Shown one piece after another: positions 1-11,452 of a stretch of DNA of 64,000 nucleotides. Made by a program: the position numbers and the translations under genes. The stretch spans positions 1,082,437 through 1,146,436 of the forward strand of contig MNCI01024892.1 in assembly GCA_015680685.1 (NCBI GenBank), read 5' to 3'. Every line of letters begins with the position of its first letter. The first letter of the stretch is position 1. The DNA comes from Gnetum montanum (Eukaryota; Streptophyta; Gnetopsida; Gnetales; Gnetaceae). The notes under the pieces are model-generated. The model worked only from the letters and a program-made list of their open reading frames with translations. It did no database searches and was not told the origin of the DNA.

Positions 1-420
1 CTCCTCCTAATTGTAGCGAAATTTGCCCCCTTGTTGAATCAATAAAAATAGTGGACTACACAACATTGTTGATGACTCTAAAGATGTTTGACTTATCTCT
101 ACTTTATTGGCTAAGTGATTAAGCAATTCTTTGCAATTAGCTCATTGTAGGGCTATAGTCTTATGGTGGTGATGGTGAAACTTGTGGCTCAGAACATTGT
201 GCAAGCTCTTGTTCTATTTCTTTTTCTGGTTCTACTTTCTTCTCTAGTTCTTGTTCCTCATCAAGGTCTTTCTTTAGTGTTGCAAGTTTGAGAAATTTAA
301 CCGCATATGTTAAGATTCTATTGAGCCCTTTGGTGGGGAAGAGGTGATATGTTCCTATCTTGAAATAGGCCCTCTCTTCCAGAGTCAATTCATTATATCT
401 TTATCCTCTTTATTATATGC
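1..420 (-). pseudogene. ORF3 of H1, middle part (continuation of 8843-9406)
   Basis: The open stretch 388-161 encodes MTLEERAYFKIGTYHLFPTK, closely matching the E3 ORF3 at 20600-20520 (MTLEERNYFKIGTYKLFSTK), followed by a Glu/Lys-rich tail. The text up to position 1 aligns with E3 near 20010-20640. The sequence stops at 420 where E1 begins (flank tatgc) and resumes at about 8843. ORF3 has no recognised function. It shows no signal peptide or membrane segment, which argues against an env-like protein despite its env-like position. The C-terminal part is outside the window. Confidence 0.6.
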
Positions 421-1228
421 TAATGAGGGGTCAAGTATCCCTATGCTCAACCATACAAATACGAGTGTACATGCATGATCCGATTGATTTCCAAGGACTA
501 AGTGCTTACGCACCTTTGTGAAACAAGGATGGGTTGATCAATTGTTGTCTTCCCAAGCTTACTTGTATAGCACGATTGTATGGTAAGTAAACTTGAGGTA
601 CATGTTTTTTATAGTTTTTATGTTTTTGTGGCCTAGTGCTACAAAGGGAGGAGAGAGATAACTAAGTAACTAATTTTGATTTAACTACTCAATTAGGCTT
701 TAACTAGTCCTAACACCAACATTCGTTCTCACTTGTCATACACATTCGGAACTAGTGCAACATTATTGGGATTACCAAACACTAATTTTTACTAGGTTAC
801 CAAGCCTTACATGCATGCTCGAAGTGATCGTACTAAGTGTGCTTACTTAGAAGAGTTGTAGGGTGAGAGAGAGAACATTAATTAACTAAGAAAAGCATTA
901 AGTAATAGTAATTAACATTAATTAATATATTCTAAATGTTGCAAGGTTTATCAAAAATTTTGTCTTTATTGTTATGCACAAGGTGTGCTTAGGTACACAA
1001 TGCTCAAATAACAATCCGTTCACTTTATGAGTCCTAATGCGGGTGCTCAGAAATAATTCTATCTCTGAAAAGGGAAAAGAGCAAGAGTTTAGGTAAGGAA
1101 CTAAGACTAGCTATCCAAATGAAGTGTGCCCACCTCTTATTTATATGCAATGAGGTAGGCCACGATATCGCATACATGATATTGCATGGAAGGCTCCGAT
1201 ATCGCATACATGATATTGCAACTCATCA
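421..1228 (-). repeat. Family E LTR (3' LTR of E1)
   Basis: This 808-bp LTR starts taatgag (TGATGAG decayed) and ends actcatca. It is highly similar over its full length to 7063-7869. Two copies of gatatcgcatacatgatatt lie at about 1153-1216, just above the TATA-like ttatttata (1138-1146). The right end abuts a polypurine tract on the minus strand. Confidence 0.85.
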
Positions 1229-1246
1229 TACCCCCATGACTAAATG
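1229..1246 (-). other. Polypurine tract (PPT) of E1
   Basis: On the minus strand CATTTAGTCATGGGGGTA lies directly before the LTR start TGATGAG. The same motif directly abuts the LTRs at 7870, 18257 and 42400, so it is the plus-strand priming site of family E. Confidence 0.75.
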
Positions 1247-3115
1247 AAAACTTGTCCTCAAGTTCCTTACAAAATATTGGAAAGGTATGGGATTACTGAC
1301 TGAATGAGAAGTGACAGTGATAGTGAATAATAGACTCAAAGTCCCCGATGAACGGATTGACAAACATATTACAACATTGGTGTTCACACCCTTTGTAGTG
1401 AACACTGTACATAGATGACATCCAGACCCTCATTCAACAGCTTGAAAAGAGAGTAAAGAAAATGAGGCACGTTATTTCTGACATCATGATTGCACCTTCC
1501 ATTAGTTTATCCATAGCCACATGATGAAACTTGTTCCTGGTGTAAACGCTCCAACTCTAGTCCATTCCAAGTGCTTCCTCCTATCCTAGTTCATAGTTCA
1601 TGTAATCGTCATCTACACACACAACACAATCATGAATGAGAAAGGATAAGTAAATCATAATGTAGTTGATACCTTGCCTCAATATAAAGCGCATTGGCTA
1701 GGTTGTGGTTATGATAGAAACTGGGTTAGAGGTTTATCACAGATAACTACCCAAGATGTAGGGGTGATATAAGTAGTAGAATGGAAAAATTTGTGATAGT
1801 GTCCCCATGACTAAGAGTGAACCTTCAGTAGCAATAGGGTGGAAAAGTATAGGGAACAATAAAAATTGGAAAAATAACAATGGTAATGTCAATAAAATGG
1901 ATGTCATGGATGGGGATGAAATGAGAAATTGCTACTTGGAAGAAATGTTTAAGGAGAAGAATTTAACAATTGTACCATAAAGGAATGTTAGTGAATCCTC
2001 CCCAAAGTAGGCTCATGCCCTTTATGCTCTAACAAACCCACAAACCAAAGAGTCCGTAGGCTCTAGGAATGACATATGGAAACAATGGTTAAAGATTGAC
2101 CCACAAAAATTTACCAAAGAATAACAATGCATCAACCAGGATATAGACTAATCATAAAACTAGCAATGAGGTGGAAAATGGGAAGAAAGATGGAGAGTAG
2201 AAAATTGAATGCAATCCCAAGAGCAAGGTTTTGTAAAGTCCTTTGTGTATTTTATGGTTAAGGTGACTGAGTAGAACACATTCCAAATTCAGACTCAAAC
2301 CAACCACATTCAGTGACCTCGCATCAATACACTTGGCCAAACCATCCCCTTAAAGCAATAAGAATGCTTCCCAAAAGAGTCACCACCATTCCAAGGAGAG
2401 TGAAAGGGAGAAGTAGGAGGCAAGAAAGGGCCTTAGTTAGAGGGAACCTTTAGGCATGGGTAACATGTCTTTCCAGTGCCATAACTAGTACTTGTAGTCT
2501 AGATTTCTTTATTATGTCTAAGGGGTATTCTTTGAATCCTCACCAATTTTTTTATAGTTTTCTACATGAGAACCACATCATGCAAAGACTTATTTTTATT
2601 CACTCAGCTTCCTGATATTTGATCAATGGTAGAATGGTTGAAAACCCATGAAAATAATCTAAGCACCCAAGAGAATAACTAGCACACATGCATAGAATCC
2701 CATTGAAGTCACACCCTTTTCATCCATTGAGTCCTTCCTCAGTTTGAAGAATACCAAGCCACCAATTCATTAATAAGTTTATTTAGAAAAAGGGATAGTA
2801 TATTTCCAAAACCAAGGGAGGCCATAGAGTTGAATGGAGGAATGGATGATGTGGACTCATTGCCTATTTTATCAAAAGAACCATATCTTAATATCAACAT
2901 TGAGAATTAAAGGTAAAAATCAAACATTAGCAATCAACATTATTATAATAAAATCCACCATCATGAGCACTTATTGTATGATGAATGAAAGTAAATCAAA
3001 GAAAGAAATAGGAAAAAATGTGAATGATGGTGTAAGAAAAAAAATAAGTAAATTTGAAAAATGTGCAAAACAAAAAGATGTAAAACAAAAATATGAAAAA
3101 AGTTGAGGGCTTAGA
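1247..3115. other. Non-coding 3' spacer of E1
   Basis: No credible coding region. The stretch aligns with 7888-8842, with 10041-11375, with 21840-23170 and with 45440-47020, the same spacer in other family E copies. Shared landmarks are a PPT-like motif at 1803-1814, the block around cctccccaaag (1996-2010), gcatgggtaacatgtctttcc (2454-2474) and an A-rich block with tgtaaaacaaaaa near 3078-3090. ORF3 is absent here, unlike in H1, E3 and E4. Confidence 0.6.
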
Positions 3116-3119
3116 ATGG

Positions 3120-4330
3120 TTAGCATTGGTGGCCATCTACCCCATGACTGAGTTGGAATGAGGAGATCTGAAATAATGAGCAGGGTTGTCCACCAATAGA
3201 GGTAGTATTGGTACTAGCTGTTTTAGGCTCATGGAACGGTCTATAATAGCAAGTATGTCTAAGGAATGATCGGATATCTTTTATAGTTTTAGGTTGCCAA
3301 GTAATTTCTTGGATAACTTTAATCTTTTCAGGGTTTACCTCTATCCTTATTTGTGAAATCTTATGCCCTAATACTATACCTTCTTGGACCATTAAATGGC
3401 TTTTTTGCTAGTTGAGCCTCAAATTGGTTTCTACACATCGTTTTAATACTTGCTCTAATCAGTCCAAGGCTTGATCAAAGTTTGCTCCATAAGTGAAGAA
3501 CTCGTCCATGAAGACTTCCACACCATTTCCTATCTACTACTGGAATATGCTTAGAACTAATCATTGAAATGTTGTAGGGGCATTACACAAGCTAAACAAC
3601 ATTTGTTTGTATGAAAATGTTCCTCAAGGACTGGTGAATGTAGTCTTGGCTTGGTCTTCTGGGGCTATTTTTATTTGGTTGTACCCACTATATCCATCCA
3701 GAAAACTATAGTAGCAATGCCCTGCAATGGTGTCTAAGACTTGGTCTATGAATGGCAACAGAAAGTGGTCTTTGAATGTTGCCATGTTTAGTATCCTAAA
3801 GTCTATGCACACCCTCCATTTACCTCCCTTTTTAGGCACAATAACTAGGGGACTAACCCATTCACTATCAGTAATGGGGTATATGAACCTAGCTTTTAGA
3901 AGCTGTTTGATTTCTTCCTTAACCACTTACTTAAGCTTTGGGTTCAATTGCCTTTGCAATTGTCATCGAGGCTTTATGGAGGGATCAGTGTAAATTTTAT
4001 GCTAGCATATCTTAGGATCTATTCTAGTTAATTCGGGATATGACCAAACAAAGGATTCAACAATTTATTTATTACCTTCAGCAACCCCTCTTTTTTTTGC
4101 AGAGTGAGCTTAGTGTTAATAATTACCAATTTTCCATTCTTGAGAAACATGTATTCCATACAGATGGGTAATGGTTTTAACTCAAGGGGCTTCTTCTTAA
4201 ACTTATTAGGGACTTCCAACTTCCCCCAGTTTATATTTTTAATGTCAAGACTTGCAAGTTGGAAATGGACTTGCCCTAATGTGTCTATGCTATCGATGTA
4301 AGTACAAGTCAAACCCTCAGTTGGTTCCAT
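3120..4330 (-). pseudogene. Athila-like reverse transcriptase of E1, with RNH-INT deleted
   Basis: Sense runs from 4330 down. Recognisable parts are LELKPLPICMEYMFLKNGK (about 4190-4130), the RT fingers WVSPLVIVPKKGGKWRVCID (about 3866-3807), the catalytic block SFLDGYSGYNQIKI (about 3709-3668), a second active-site block reading VFMDEF instead of FMDDF (about 3520-3500), and VLGHKIS with RSFLRHTCYYRPF (3370-3236). At about 3235 the frame jumps straight into the tail that in E4 follows integrase (EPKTAS...), so about 2 kb with the RNase H and integrase domains is deleted. Many stops; dead. Confidence 0.8.
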
Positions 4331-4348
4331 GCATATAGTTGAAGTGCT

Positions 4349-5178
4349 CTCTTGATCAGCTATTAGCCACTAGGTGCCTTCTTGTCTTGTGGATGTTGCA
4401 TATAGGCATCTTTTTATATTAGTCACTTGTGCATACTAATTGCATGTAGGCAATGTTAAACGTTGTACAAACCATGACTTCTACACACAATTACACCCCG
4501 TGTCATTGTATGCGATGCATGGAACTTTCTTCTTCTTTATCTTTCCAAACATATTTTCCTTCGATATTTCCAAGGAAAGATCATGGATTTCTAGGCATGC
4601 ATCAACTGTGCTTAGCCATGCTCTTCCCATCATGATTGGGAAGTCCCCCTTACCATTGTTCACTTGAATCACTAGGAAGTCAGCTAGATATGACCACCCA
4701 CAAACAGTGGTGATAATGTCCTCCATTAGCCCTAATGGAACAATGATGGAGTAGTTGGCCAACTCTAAATGANCTCCATCATTGTTCCATTAGGGCTAAT
4801 GGAGGACATTATCACCACTGTTTGTGGGTGGTCATATCTAGCTGACTTCCTAGTGATTCAAGTGAACAATGGTAAGGGGGACTTCCCAATCATGATGGGA
4901 AGAGCATGGCTAAGCACAGTTGATGCATGCCTAGAAATCCATGATCTTTCCTTGGAAATATCGAAGGAAAATATGTTTGGAAAGATAAAGAAGAAGAAAG
5001 TTCCATGCATCGCATACAATGACACGGGGTGTAATTGTGTGTAGAAGTCATGGTTTGTACAACGTTTAACATTGCCTACATGCAATTAGTATGCACAAGT
5101 GACTAATATAAAAAGATGCCTATATGCAACATCCACAAGACAAGAAGGCACCTAGTGGCTAATAGCTGATCAAGAGAG
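4349..5178. repeat. Perfect inverted repeat, 405-bp arms, single N at both outer joins
   Basis: The left arm 4349-4753 and right arm 4774-5178 are reverse complements, separated by 20 bases that include N at 4773. A second N at 5179 ends the right arm. I saw no mismatch in the stretches compared by eye. Surrounding copies differ by many percent, so a perfect palindrome framed by two Ns is more likely a misassembled duplicate than a real hairpin. Confidence 0.85.
4481..4753 (-). pseudogene. Athila-like aspartic protease fragment of E1
   Basis: The minus strand reads SIIVPLGLMEDIITTVCGWS, YLADFLVIQV and then DFPIMMGRAWLSTVDACLEI. This matches the Athila-type protease C-terminal half, with MMGRAWL in the position of the ILGRPFL motif. 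A matching stretch is in E4 at 49909-50127. The catalytic DxG part is missing: upstream sequence is replaced by the inverted repeat. The same reading appears reversed at 4774-5044 only because of that repeat. Confidence 0.7.
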
Positions 5179-5179
5179 N

Positions 5180-6915
5180 TCTTTTTTCTCTTTTCATGAT
5201 CACTATCTTGCTCTCTAAACTCCTCTACTATGTTGAGAACAGTTTGAAATTTATCATCTAGGGAGTCCCACATTTGGTCCACCTTTGCTAATACTTTTGA
5301 TGCAAGTTTTTGAATGGGTAAAGTTTTCCTATTCACCATCTCTTCAACTGGTGACTCTTCTTCATCCTCACAAAATCTTACTCCCTTCTTTTGGAGGAAA
5401 GGATCGCTGTTATATTCCTCTTCACTCTCTCTTTTCTGTAACTCACCTTCCTCTTTAGCAACTTGCTCTAATAATCTTTGTACTTGATGGGTCCTAAGCT
5501 CAGATAGTCTTCCTTGGGCATAAGTACCAAGGGTTCTTCATGTTTCATGCCTAAGCCCATATATGAGATGGCATGGTTGATCCCTCTACGAATAACCATG
5601 GTTGGGACAACGATGTAGCAATGCATAATATTAGCCTATGGAAGCATCCAAGGGTTCATTTCCTCCTTGTTTCCAGCCTTGGATTTGCTTTCGTAGGTTG
5701 GACACTCGGGAGTACGTTTGGTACTTATCGTTGAACAATTCTAACATGGTACTCTACCTACGAATGGATTCTAATTCTAATGACCAATACTAGATTTTCG
5801 GTTCTTTGATTAGCATTCATGAAAAAAAAACTTTCATTTTTGCCATTCATTTTCTATGTTTTGTAAGGCACATGCATCATGAAATTCTTATAGATGATTT
5901 TGAGGATCAACATTGTATCCCCCTTCAAATTGTGGGATTTTTTTCATGTCCAATCTCTTGATCCTACTATCCTTTTGGTTCCTTTTTGGGATCATAACAG
6001 CCTCAGTTATGTCTAACATACATCGAGTAGTGAGTAGGGGTTCATCGTGATCATCTCGTTCATGACGTCTATGATGCCCATGTTGTTTCCTACTCTCCCT
6101 TCTTTCACAGTGTGTTTCTCTAGAATGCCCTTATCAACTTTCTCGACTATTTTATCTATGACTCCCATTTCGCTTACCCTTATCCTCATGATTTGTTTCT
6201 TTGTGACTGTGTCCAGATCCTAAAGGAGAGGATGAAGGTGAAGAAGAAGGAGGACCATCACCACAATGGTGCTTGCTTCCTTCTCTTCGATGGTCGTGGC
6301 CTCGATCACGGTTATGATCAGAGTGTCCATCTTTGTCATGTATTTGTGTTCCTTTTTCAGACCCTTTATGTCTATCAGTACCAAAATATGGGTTATGGAT
6401 AGTTGAGTAAAGATTATGATACATAAACCCTTGACTGAAGTCAATGGGAGGAACATCATTGTGTGGGTGACTACCTAAGGCAGGTTCACCACCCTCATTT
6501 TCGCTTAGGACATGTGGAACATTTTACGAAAATTTTCCTTCATGGATTCATGATGTCTATCCTATTATAAATCCCTTTGATGTTGTGCCTTTGTGGGTTG
6601 ATACTCTCTTGAGTCATGATCATGCACAATGTACTTTGCCTATAAGTATTGCATACCAATTCGTGTGAGATCATAAAGAAGCATGCCCGAGACTGAGCAA
6701 TCAGGAGGTAACACTATGTTACCTTCTAAATCTTTCCAACATAGTTGTTCATCTTGGTGGAGGATAAAGGTAAATTTTGGTACATATTTATCAAGATGAA
6801 CATATACCACACAAAACTATTGAGGGACTGGTAGATTATCATGTGTACTACACCTCCGATTGTTACCTGTATTAGACCTAGGTGGTGAAACACTTTTTTA
6901 CGAAGAAGGAGACAT
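5180..6915 (-). pseudogene. Family E gag of E1
   Basis: Sense starts at ATG 6915-6913 (MSPSS, then a stop) and runs down in broken frames. A His/Asp/Arg-rich and Ser-rich stretch at 6424-6152 corresponds to the Ser-rich linker of the other family E gags. The stretch 5339-5180 (MVNRKTLPIQKLASKV, EEFREQDSDHEKR) matches the region after the gag core in E5 (52829-53011). It ends at the N at 5179, so the gag C-terminus and start of PR are missing. Gag would form the particle core; this copy is dead. Confidence 0.65.
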
Positions 6916-7042
6916 GATTTTCTATTTAGTGTGCAATGTATTATATATTATTATTTATTTATTTTTCTTGTAACCAACCCTAAGGGTTCATTCCAACAAT
7001 GAGAAAGATTTCCTAAGTTCTAATTAGCACACAAACAATGAA

Positions 7043-7061
7043 GTCCCCAGCAATGGTGCTA
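7043..7061 (-). other. Primer-binding site (tRNA-Asp type) of E1
   Basis: On the minus strand TAGCACCATTGCTGGGGAC follows the LTR end after one T. It matches the complement of the 3' end of plant tRNA-Asp, TGGCGCCGTTGCCGGGGAT as I recall it, with differences mainly of the C-to-T or G-to-A kind. This is the best preserved copy in the family. Confidence 0.75.
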
Positions 7062-7062
7062 A

Positions 7063-7869
7063 TGATGAGCGGCGAGGTATTCCTATGCTCAACCATACGA
7101 ATACGAGTGTACATGCATGATCCAGTCAAATTCCAAGGACTAAGTGCTTATGTACCTTTGTGGAATAAGGATGGGTTGATCAATCGTTGTCTTCCCAAGC
7201 TTACTTGTATAGCACTGTTGTATGATTAAGTAAACTTGAGGTACATGATTTTTATAGTTTTTATGTTTTTGTGTCCTAGTGCTACAAAGGGAGGAGACAG
7301 ATAACTAAGTAACTAATTTTGATTTAACTACTCAATTAGGTTTTAACTAGTCTTAACACCAGCATCCATTCTCACTTGCTGTACACATTCTAAACTAGTG
7401 CAACACTACTAAGATTACCAAACGCTAATCATTACTAGGTTACCAAGCATTACACGCATGCTCGAAGTGATCATACTGAGTGTGCTTACTTAGGAGAGTT
7501 GTAGGGTGAGAGAGAGAACATTAATTAACTAAGGAAAGAATTAAGTAATAGTAATTAACATTAATTAATCTATTCTAAATGCTTCAAGGTTTATCACAAA
7601 GTTCATCTTTATTGCCATGCATAAGGTGTGATCATGTACACAATGCTCGAATAATGATCCGTTCACTATATGAGTCCTACTTCGGGTGCTCAAAAATAAT
7701 TCTATCTCTGGAAAGGGAAAAAGGCAAGAGTTTGGGTAAGGGACTAAGACTAACTATCCAAACCAAGTGCACCCGCCTCTTATTTATGGGTAATGAGGTA
7801 AGCCACGATATCGTGTATGTGATATCGCGTAGAAGGCTCCAATTGTGTACACGATATTGTTACTCATCA
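7063..7869 (-). repeat. Family E LTR shared by E1 (5' LTR) and a partial second unit (3' LTR)
   Basis: This 807-bp LTR starts TGATGAGCGGCGAGG and ends TACTCATCA. The primer-binding site is on its left and a polypurine tract (7870-7887) on its right. It is closely similar to 421-1228. Motif copies cacgatatcgtgtatgtgatat (7803-7824) lie just above the TATA-like site tcttatttatggg (about 7786-7798). Confidence 0.85.
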
Positions 7870-8842
7870 TACCCCCATGACTAAATGAAAACTTTTTGTC
7901 AAGTTCCTTACAAAATATTGGGAAGGTATGGGATTATTGACTAAATGAGAACTAACAGCGATAGGGAATAACAAACTCAAAGTGCCCGATGAATGGATCG
8001 ACAAACATATTACAACATTGGTGTTCATGCCCTTTGTGGTGAACACTATAGATAGATGATATCTAGACCCTCATCCAACAGCTTGAAGAGAGAGTAAAGA
8101 AAATGAGGTGTGTTGCTATTGACATCGCGATTGTGCCTTCTATTGTTTTATCAATAGCCATGCGACCAAACTTGTTCCCAGTGTAAATGCTCTAGCTCTA
8201 GTCCATCCCGAGTGTTTCCTCCTATCCCAATCCATAGTTCCTGTAATCGCCATCTACACACACAACACAGTCATGAATGAGAAAGGATAAATAAACCATA
8301 CTGCAGTTGATACCTTGCCTCAATATAAAGCACATTGGCTAGGTTGTGGTTATGGTAGAAACTGGGTTAGAGGTTTATCAAAAATAACTACCCAAGGTGT
8401 AGGGGTGATACAAGTAGTAGAATGAAAAAATTTATGATAGGGCCCCCATGAATAAGAGTTAACCTCCTGTAGAAATATGGTGGGAAAGTATAGGGAACAA
8501 GAAAAATGGGAAAAATAACAACGACGATGCCAATAAAATGAATGTCATGGATGGGGATGAAATGAGAAATTGCTTCTTGGAAGAAATGTTTAAGGAGAAG
8601 AATTTAACAATTGCATCATAAAGGAATGTCAATGGGTCCTCCCCAAAGAAAGCTCATGCCCTTTATTCCCTAAAAAACCCACAAACCAAAAAGTCTGTAG
8701 GCTCTAGGAATGACATATGGAAACAATGGTTAAAGACTGGCCCACAAAAATTTACCAAAGAAAAACAATGCATCAAATAGGATATAGACTAATCATAAAA
8801 CCAAAAATGAGGTGGAAAATGGGAAGAAAGATGGAGAGTAGA
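7870..8842 (-). repeat. Truncated second copy of the E1 post-PPT region
   Basis: It starts with the PPT (acccccatgactaaatg) and follows 1229-2200 base for base with scattered transitions, including a PPT-like motif at about 8451. Similarity ends at gatggagagtaga (8831-8843), after which H1 ORF3 begins. No coding content. Confidence 0.75.
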
Positions 8843-9406
8843 TGTGCTAACTTCAGCCATAACTTTCTAACCTTAGGATCAAACCTCATGAATAGATGTG
8901 CTAACTTGGTCCACACATTTGGTAGATTTAGAGCCTCTATGATTTCTTTAACCAAGAAAGAAATAGTAACTCTACCAATGTTAACTATGGTGCCTTCTTT
9001 CTTATTGTGCCAGAATTGGTAGGTCTTGCCAAGGTACCATTCACCACTATTTAACAAAATGTTCCATAATGGTGATGCTTGGAGCTGCATCTGAACTCCC
9101 TCAAGAGCAAATGCCATGAATAGGCCAAAGCTCATTTCAATGATGATCATGGTCAATATGGATTTCTCTTGAATAGCTTTAAGGCATTCTAGGGACAACA
9201 TGAGGTGTTTCCCTTGCACTAAAGCTTGTGATTCCACAACCTCTCATTAGATCAACTATCCTATAATAGGAGCCTCTTGATGGATGCTAAATGATTTGGC
9301 CTACTACTCTTCATGCTCGGCTTGTTCACCTTGTTGGCCTCTGCCACCTCTTAGATGTTTGGCTGCTCCCTCCGAAGGTCTTGCTTTTCCTCCTTTTTTG
9401 AAGCCA
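8843..9406 (-). pseudogene. ORF3 of H1, N-terminal part
   Basis: The start ATG at 9406-9404 gives MASKKEEKQDL. The longest open part is 9237-8843, with IEMSFGLFMAFALEGVQMQL, SSGEWYLGK-like and FWHNKKEGTIVNIGRVTISF followed by LVKEIIEALNLPN. The same blocks occur in E3 ORF3 (21030-20650). The GTxVNI...VTISFLVKEII..LNLPN block recalls proteins annotated as putative plant transposon proteins, but that is only a resemblance. The ORF is cut at about 8843 by E1 and resumes at 420. Function unknown. A TATA-like site lies about 540 bp upstream. Confidence 0.55.
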
Positions 9407-9944
9407 TTTGCAATCATTCAAGGATTTGGTGTTACTAAGGTACTATTAGTTATTATTAATAGGTTTATACCTTACTCATCACCTTAGTTCCATTAATTTA
9501 TTTAGTTCATACAATTGCAGATTTAGAAAAATTTTCAAAAAGATGCTCACAAGTGTTTATCTTCGTTTATGACCCTTCACAATTGGTTCCTTATTTCTTA
9601 TGTATGACTTGTTATGATGGTTATGGTTCCTTGAGTGATAAAAGTAAAGTTTTTGGCATTAATAGGATTGATTTTTCATTATAATGCTTAATTTTTTAAA
9701 CATTATTACCCTTGTAATACCTTCTGGGTGATAATAAATTTTAAAAAATTGATGCAAGTTTCCTATGCAAGCACCCCCCATGACTGAATTGAACACTTCG
9801 AGTTCAAACGATATGGAAATTAGAGTAGGATTGAGTAATATGTCAAAAGTGGAAGTTGATTGCATAGAGCTCTTAGTCACTAAAGAAAATTTGAAAAACT
9901 CCCCTAGCTACAAATGGTGAGAATGGATTTTGGAGCATTGTGAG
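9407..9944. other. Leader of ORF3 in H1, with PPT-like motif #2
   Basis: No coding region. A PPT-like motif cccccatgactga lies at 9774-9786 (TCAGTCATGGGGG on minus). The stretch aligns with 21199-21730 in E3, including cattattacccttgtaatacc near 9703. Confidence 0.55.
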
Positions 9945-10040
9945 GATCATATATATAGGTTTTGTGGATCCAATATTAGGTATTCGATATCACATCTGAC
10001 CAAATATAGGGTAGTCGATATCGGGGTGCTCAATTCTTCA
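9945..10040 (-). promoter_or_regulatory. Putative internal promoter of ORF3 (H1)
   Basis: The TATA-like catatatatagg (about 9949-9960, minus sense) sits about 540 bp before the ORF3 start. Directly above it are ccaatattaggtattcgata and gtcgatatcgg, which resemble the ATATTGG/GATATC motifs above the TATA box of this element's own LTR (14765-14832). E3 has the same arrangement. Promoter function is inferred. Confidence 0.4.
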
Positions 10041-11452
10041 TATTATGAGGGTACTCAGCATAGAAAATGAAGCTTTGTGATTGGTTGAAAGGTTTCAAGT
10101 TAGGTCCATAGTTCTAGGGTAAGTAGAAAATGATTTTTAGGCATCAAAAGTGTTGGAAGATGGAGTCATTAACATTAAAAGCATTGGAAAATGCAAGAAA
10201 ATGGATATTATACCTATGTTGTGGAACAAATAAATTACATGATAAGGGAAAGCATGAAATTTAACAATTATGTTCTTGGAAGGTTAATAATGATGTGGTT
10301 ATGTCAAACAAGTACAAGTTACAATAGTTACACAAGTGGATCCTCCCCAAAGCAAGCTGTAGCCCATAATGCCCTTGTGTAACCACAGCTAGAAATGTCT
10401 ATAGGCACTAAATGGGTTGAATGTAATGCATACTTGTGAAACAAAAGTCACATGTTAAAACCACCAATTTGAGAAAATAACTCTATGTTACACAAAACCA
10501 CAAGTTAGAATCATACGGACAATGAGATGAGATGGACTATAGAAAGGATTGTAGGAACTAGGATGTGAGATATCTTACCAAATGTATAATGAATCCTTGT
10601 GTGCTATTAATGATTAAGTAATCATTAACCCTTATTTCCAAGATTCAAACCAAGTCCAAACCACATTAAGTGGCATCACATTATTTCATCACTTTGGTTG
10701 ACAACAATAAGATTACCATAATTGCAAGGAGTAGCTTCACTTGGCATTTTGTCCAAGGGAGGATTTTATTAATGGCACACATCTTTGTTTGGTATTCTAG
10801 GAAGCCACCAACCTTTAGGCATGGGTACATGTCTTTGTAGTGGGTTCCTTATAAATTTATTCAATGCCATTTTAATTTACTCTTACTCCAATTTTTTGTT
10901 AGATCTACAAGGATATAATTACAACCTTAGCAACATGATAGAACATATAAAAGTGGCCAAAGAGAATTCACAAGTCCCCTTGATGTCACACCCTTTACAT
11001 TCTACCTTGGTTCATCACTTTTCTACCTAGGCACAATGATTATGGATTTATTTGTAGTTTTTGGTGATAAAAAGGAATATCACTATAACTAGGGTAAGAA
11101 CTTGTTATTACTAGAATGGATGGATGGATGATGTGGCCTCACTATCTGAATAATTAGTCCCTCATGACTTGACAACATAGAGAAAACCTCACCTCAATGG
11201 GCTACATGAATGTTTTATTCACAAGAAAGATTACTTAACAAATGAAATGAAAATAAGAGGTGGAAAAAGTTGAAAAGGATAGGAAAATTATATCAAGAAA
11301 TAAGAAAATCATAAAAAATTGTAAAACAAAAAGATGAAAAGAACCTATTAATTCTAAAGCTTAGAATGGGGGATTCCCCCCATGACTAAGCGTTTGGCTA
11401 TGATAAGAATTAATAAGTTGATAGGTAGGCTCCATGCATGCATAAAACATTG
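10041..11452. other. Spacer between gag and ORF3 in H1, with PPT-like motif #3
   Basis: No coding region. Landmarks shared with E3 and E4 are gtggatcctccccaaagc (10337-10354), gcatgggtacatgtctttg (10819-10837), tgtaaaacaaaaagatgaa (about 11320-11338) and the PPT-like cccccatgactaag (11376-11390), just after the end of gag in sense. Confidence 0.5.

Larger units (their letters stand above)
421..8842 (-). mobile_element. Family E element E1 inserted in ORF3 of H1, with a partial second unit
   Basis: LTRs at 421-1228 and 7063-7869 bound an internal region with gag, PR and part of RT. Beyond the second LTR, 7870-8842 repeats the sequence that follows the first LTR (1229-2200) and then breaks off into H1 ORF3. 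The LTR at 7063-7869 therefore has a primer-binding site on its left and a polypurine tract on its right, as in a head-to-tail tandem sharing one LTR. The flanks tatgc (416-420) and tgtgc (8843-8847) could be a 5-bp target duplication with one transition. RNase H and integrase are deleted, and so is ORF3. Confidence 0.65.

Noticed and set aside
2834-3106. A 90-codon plus-strand Lys-rich open frame
   Set aside because: It lies in the A-rich spacer shared by all family E copies; the frame is not conserved in the other copies.
4769-5044. A plus-strand open frame identical to the minus-strand protease fragment
   Set aside because: It is the mirror image of 4481-4753 created by the inverted repeat framed by Ns, not a second gene.
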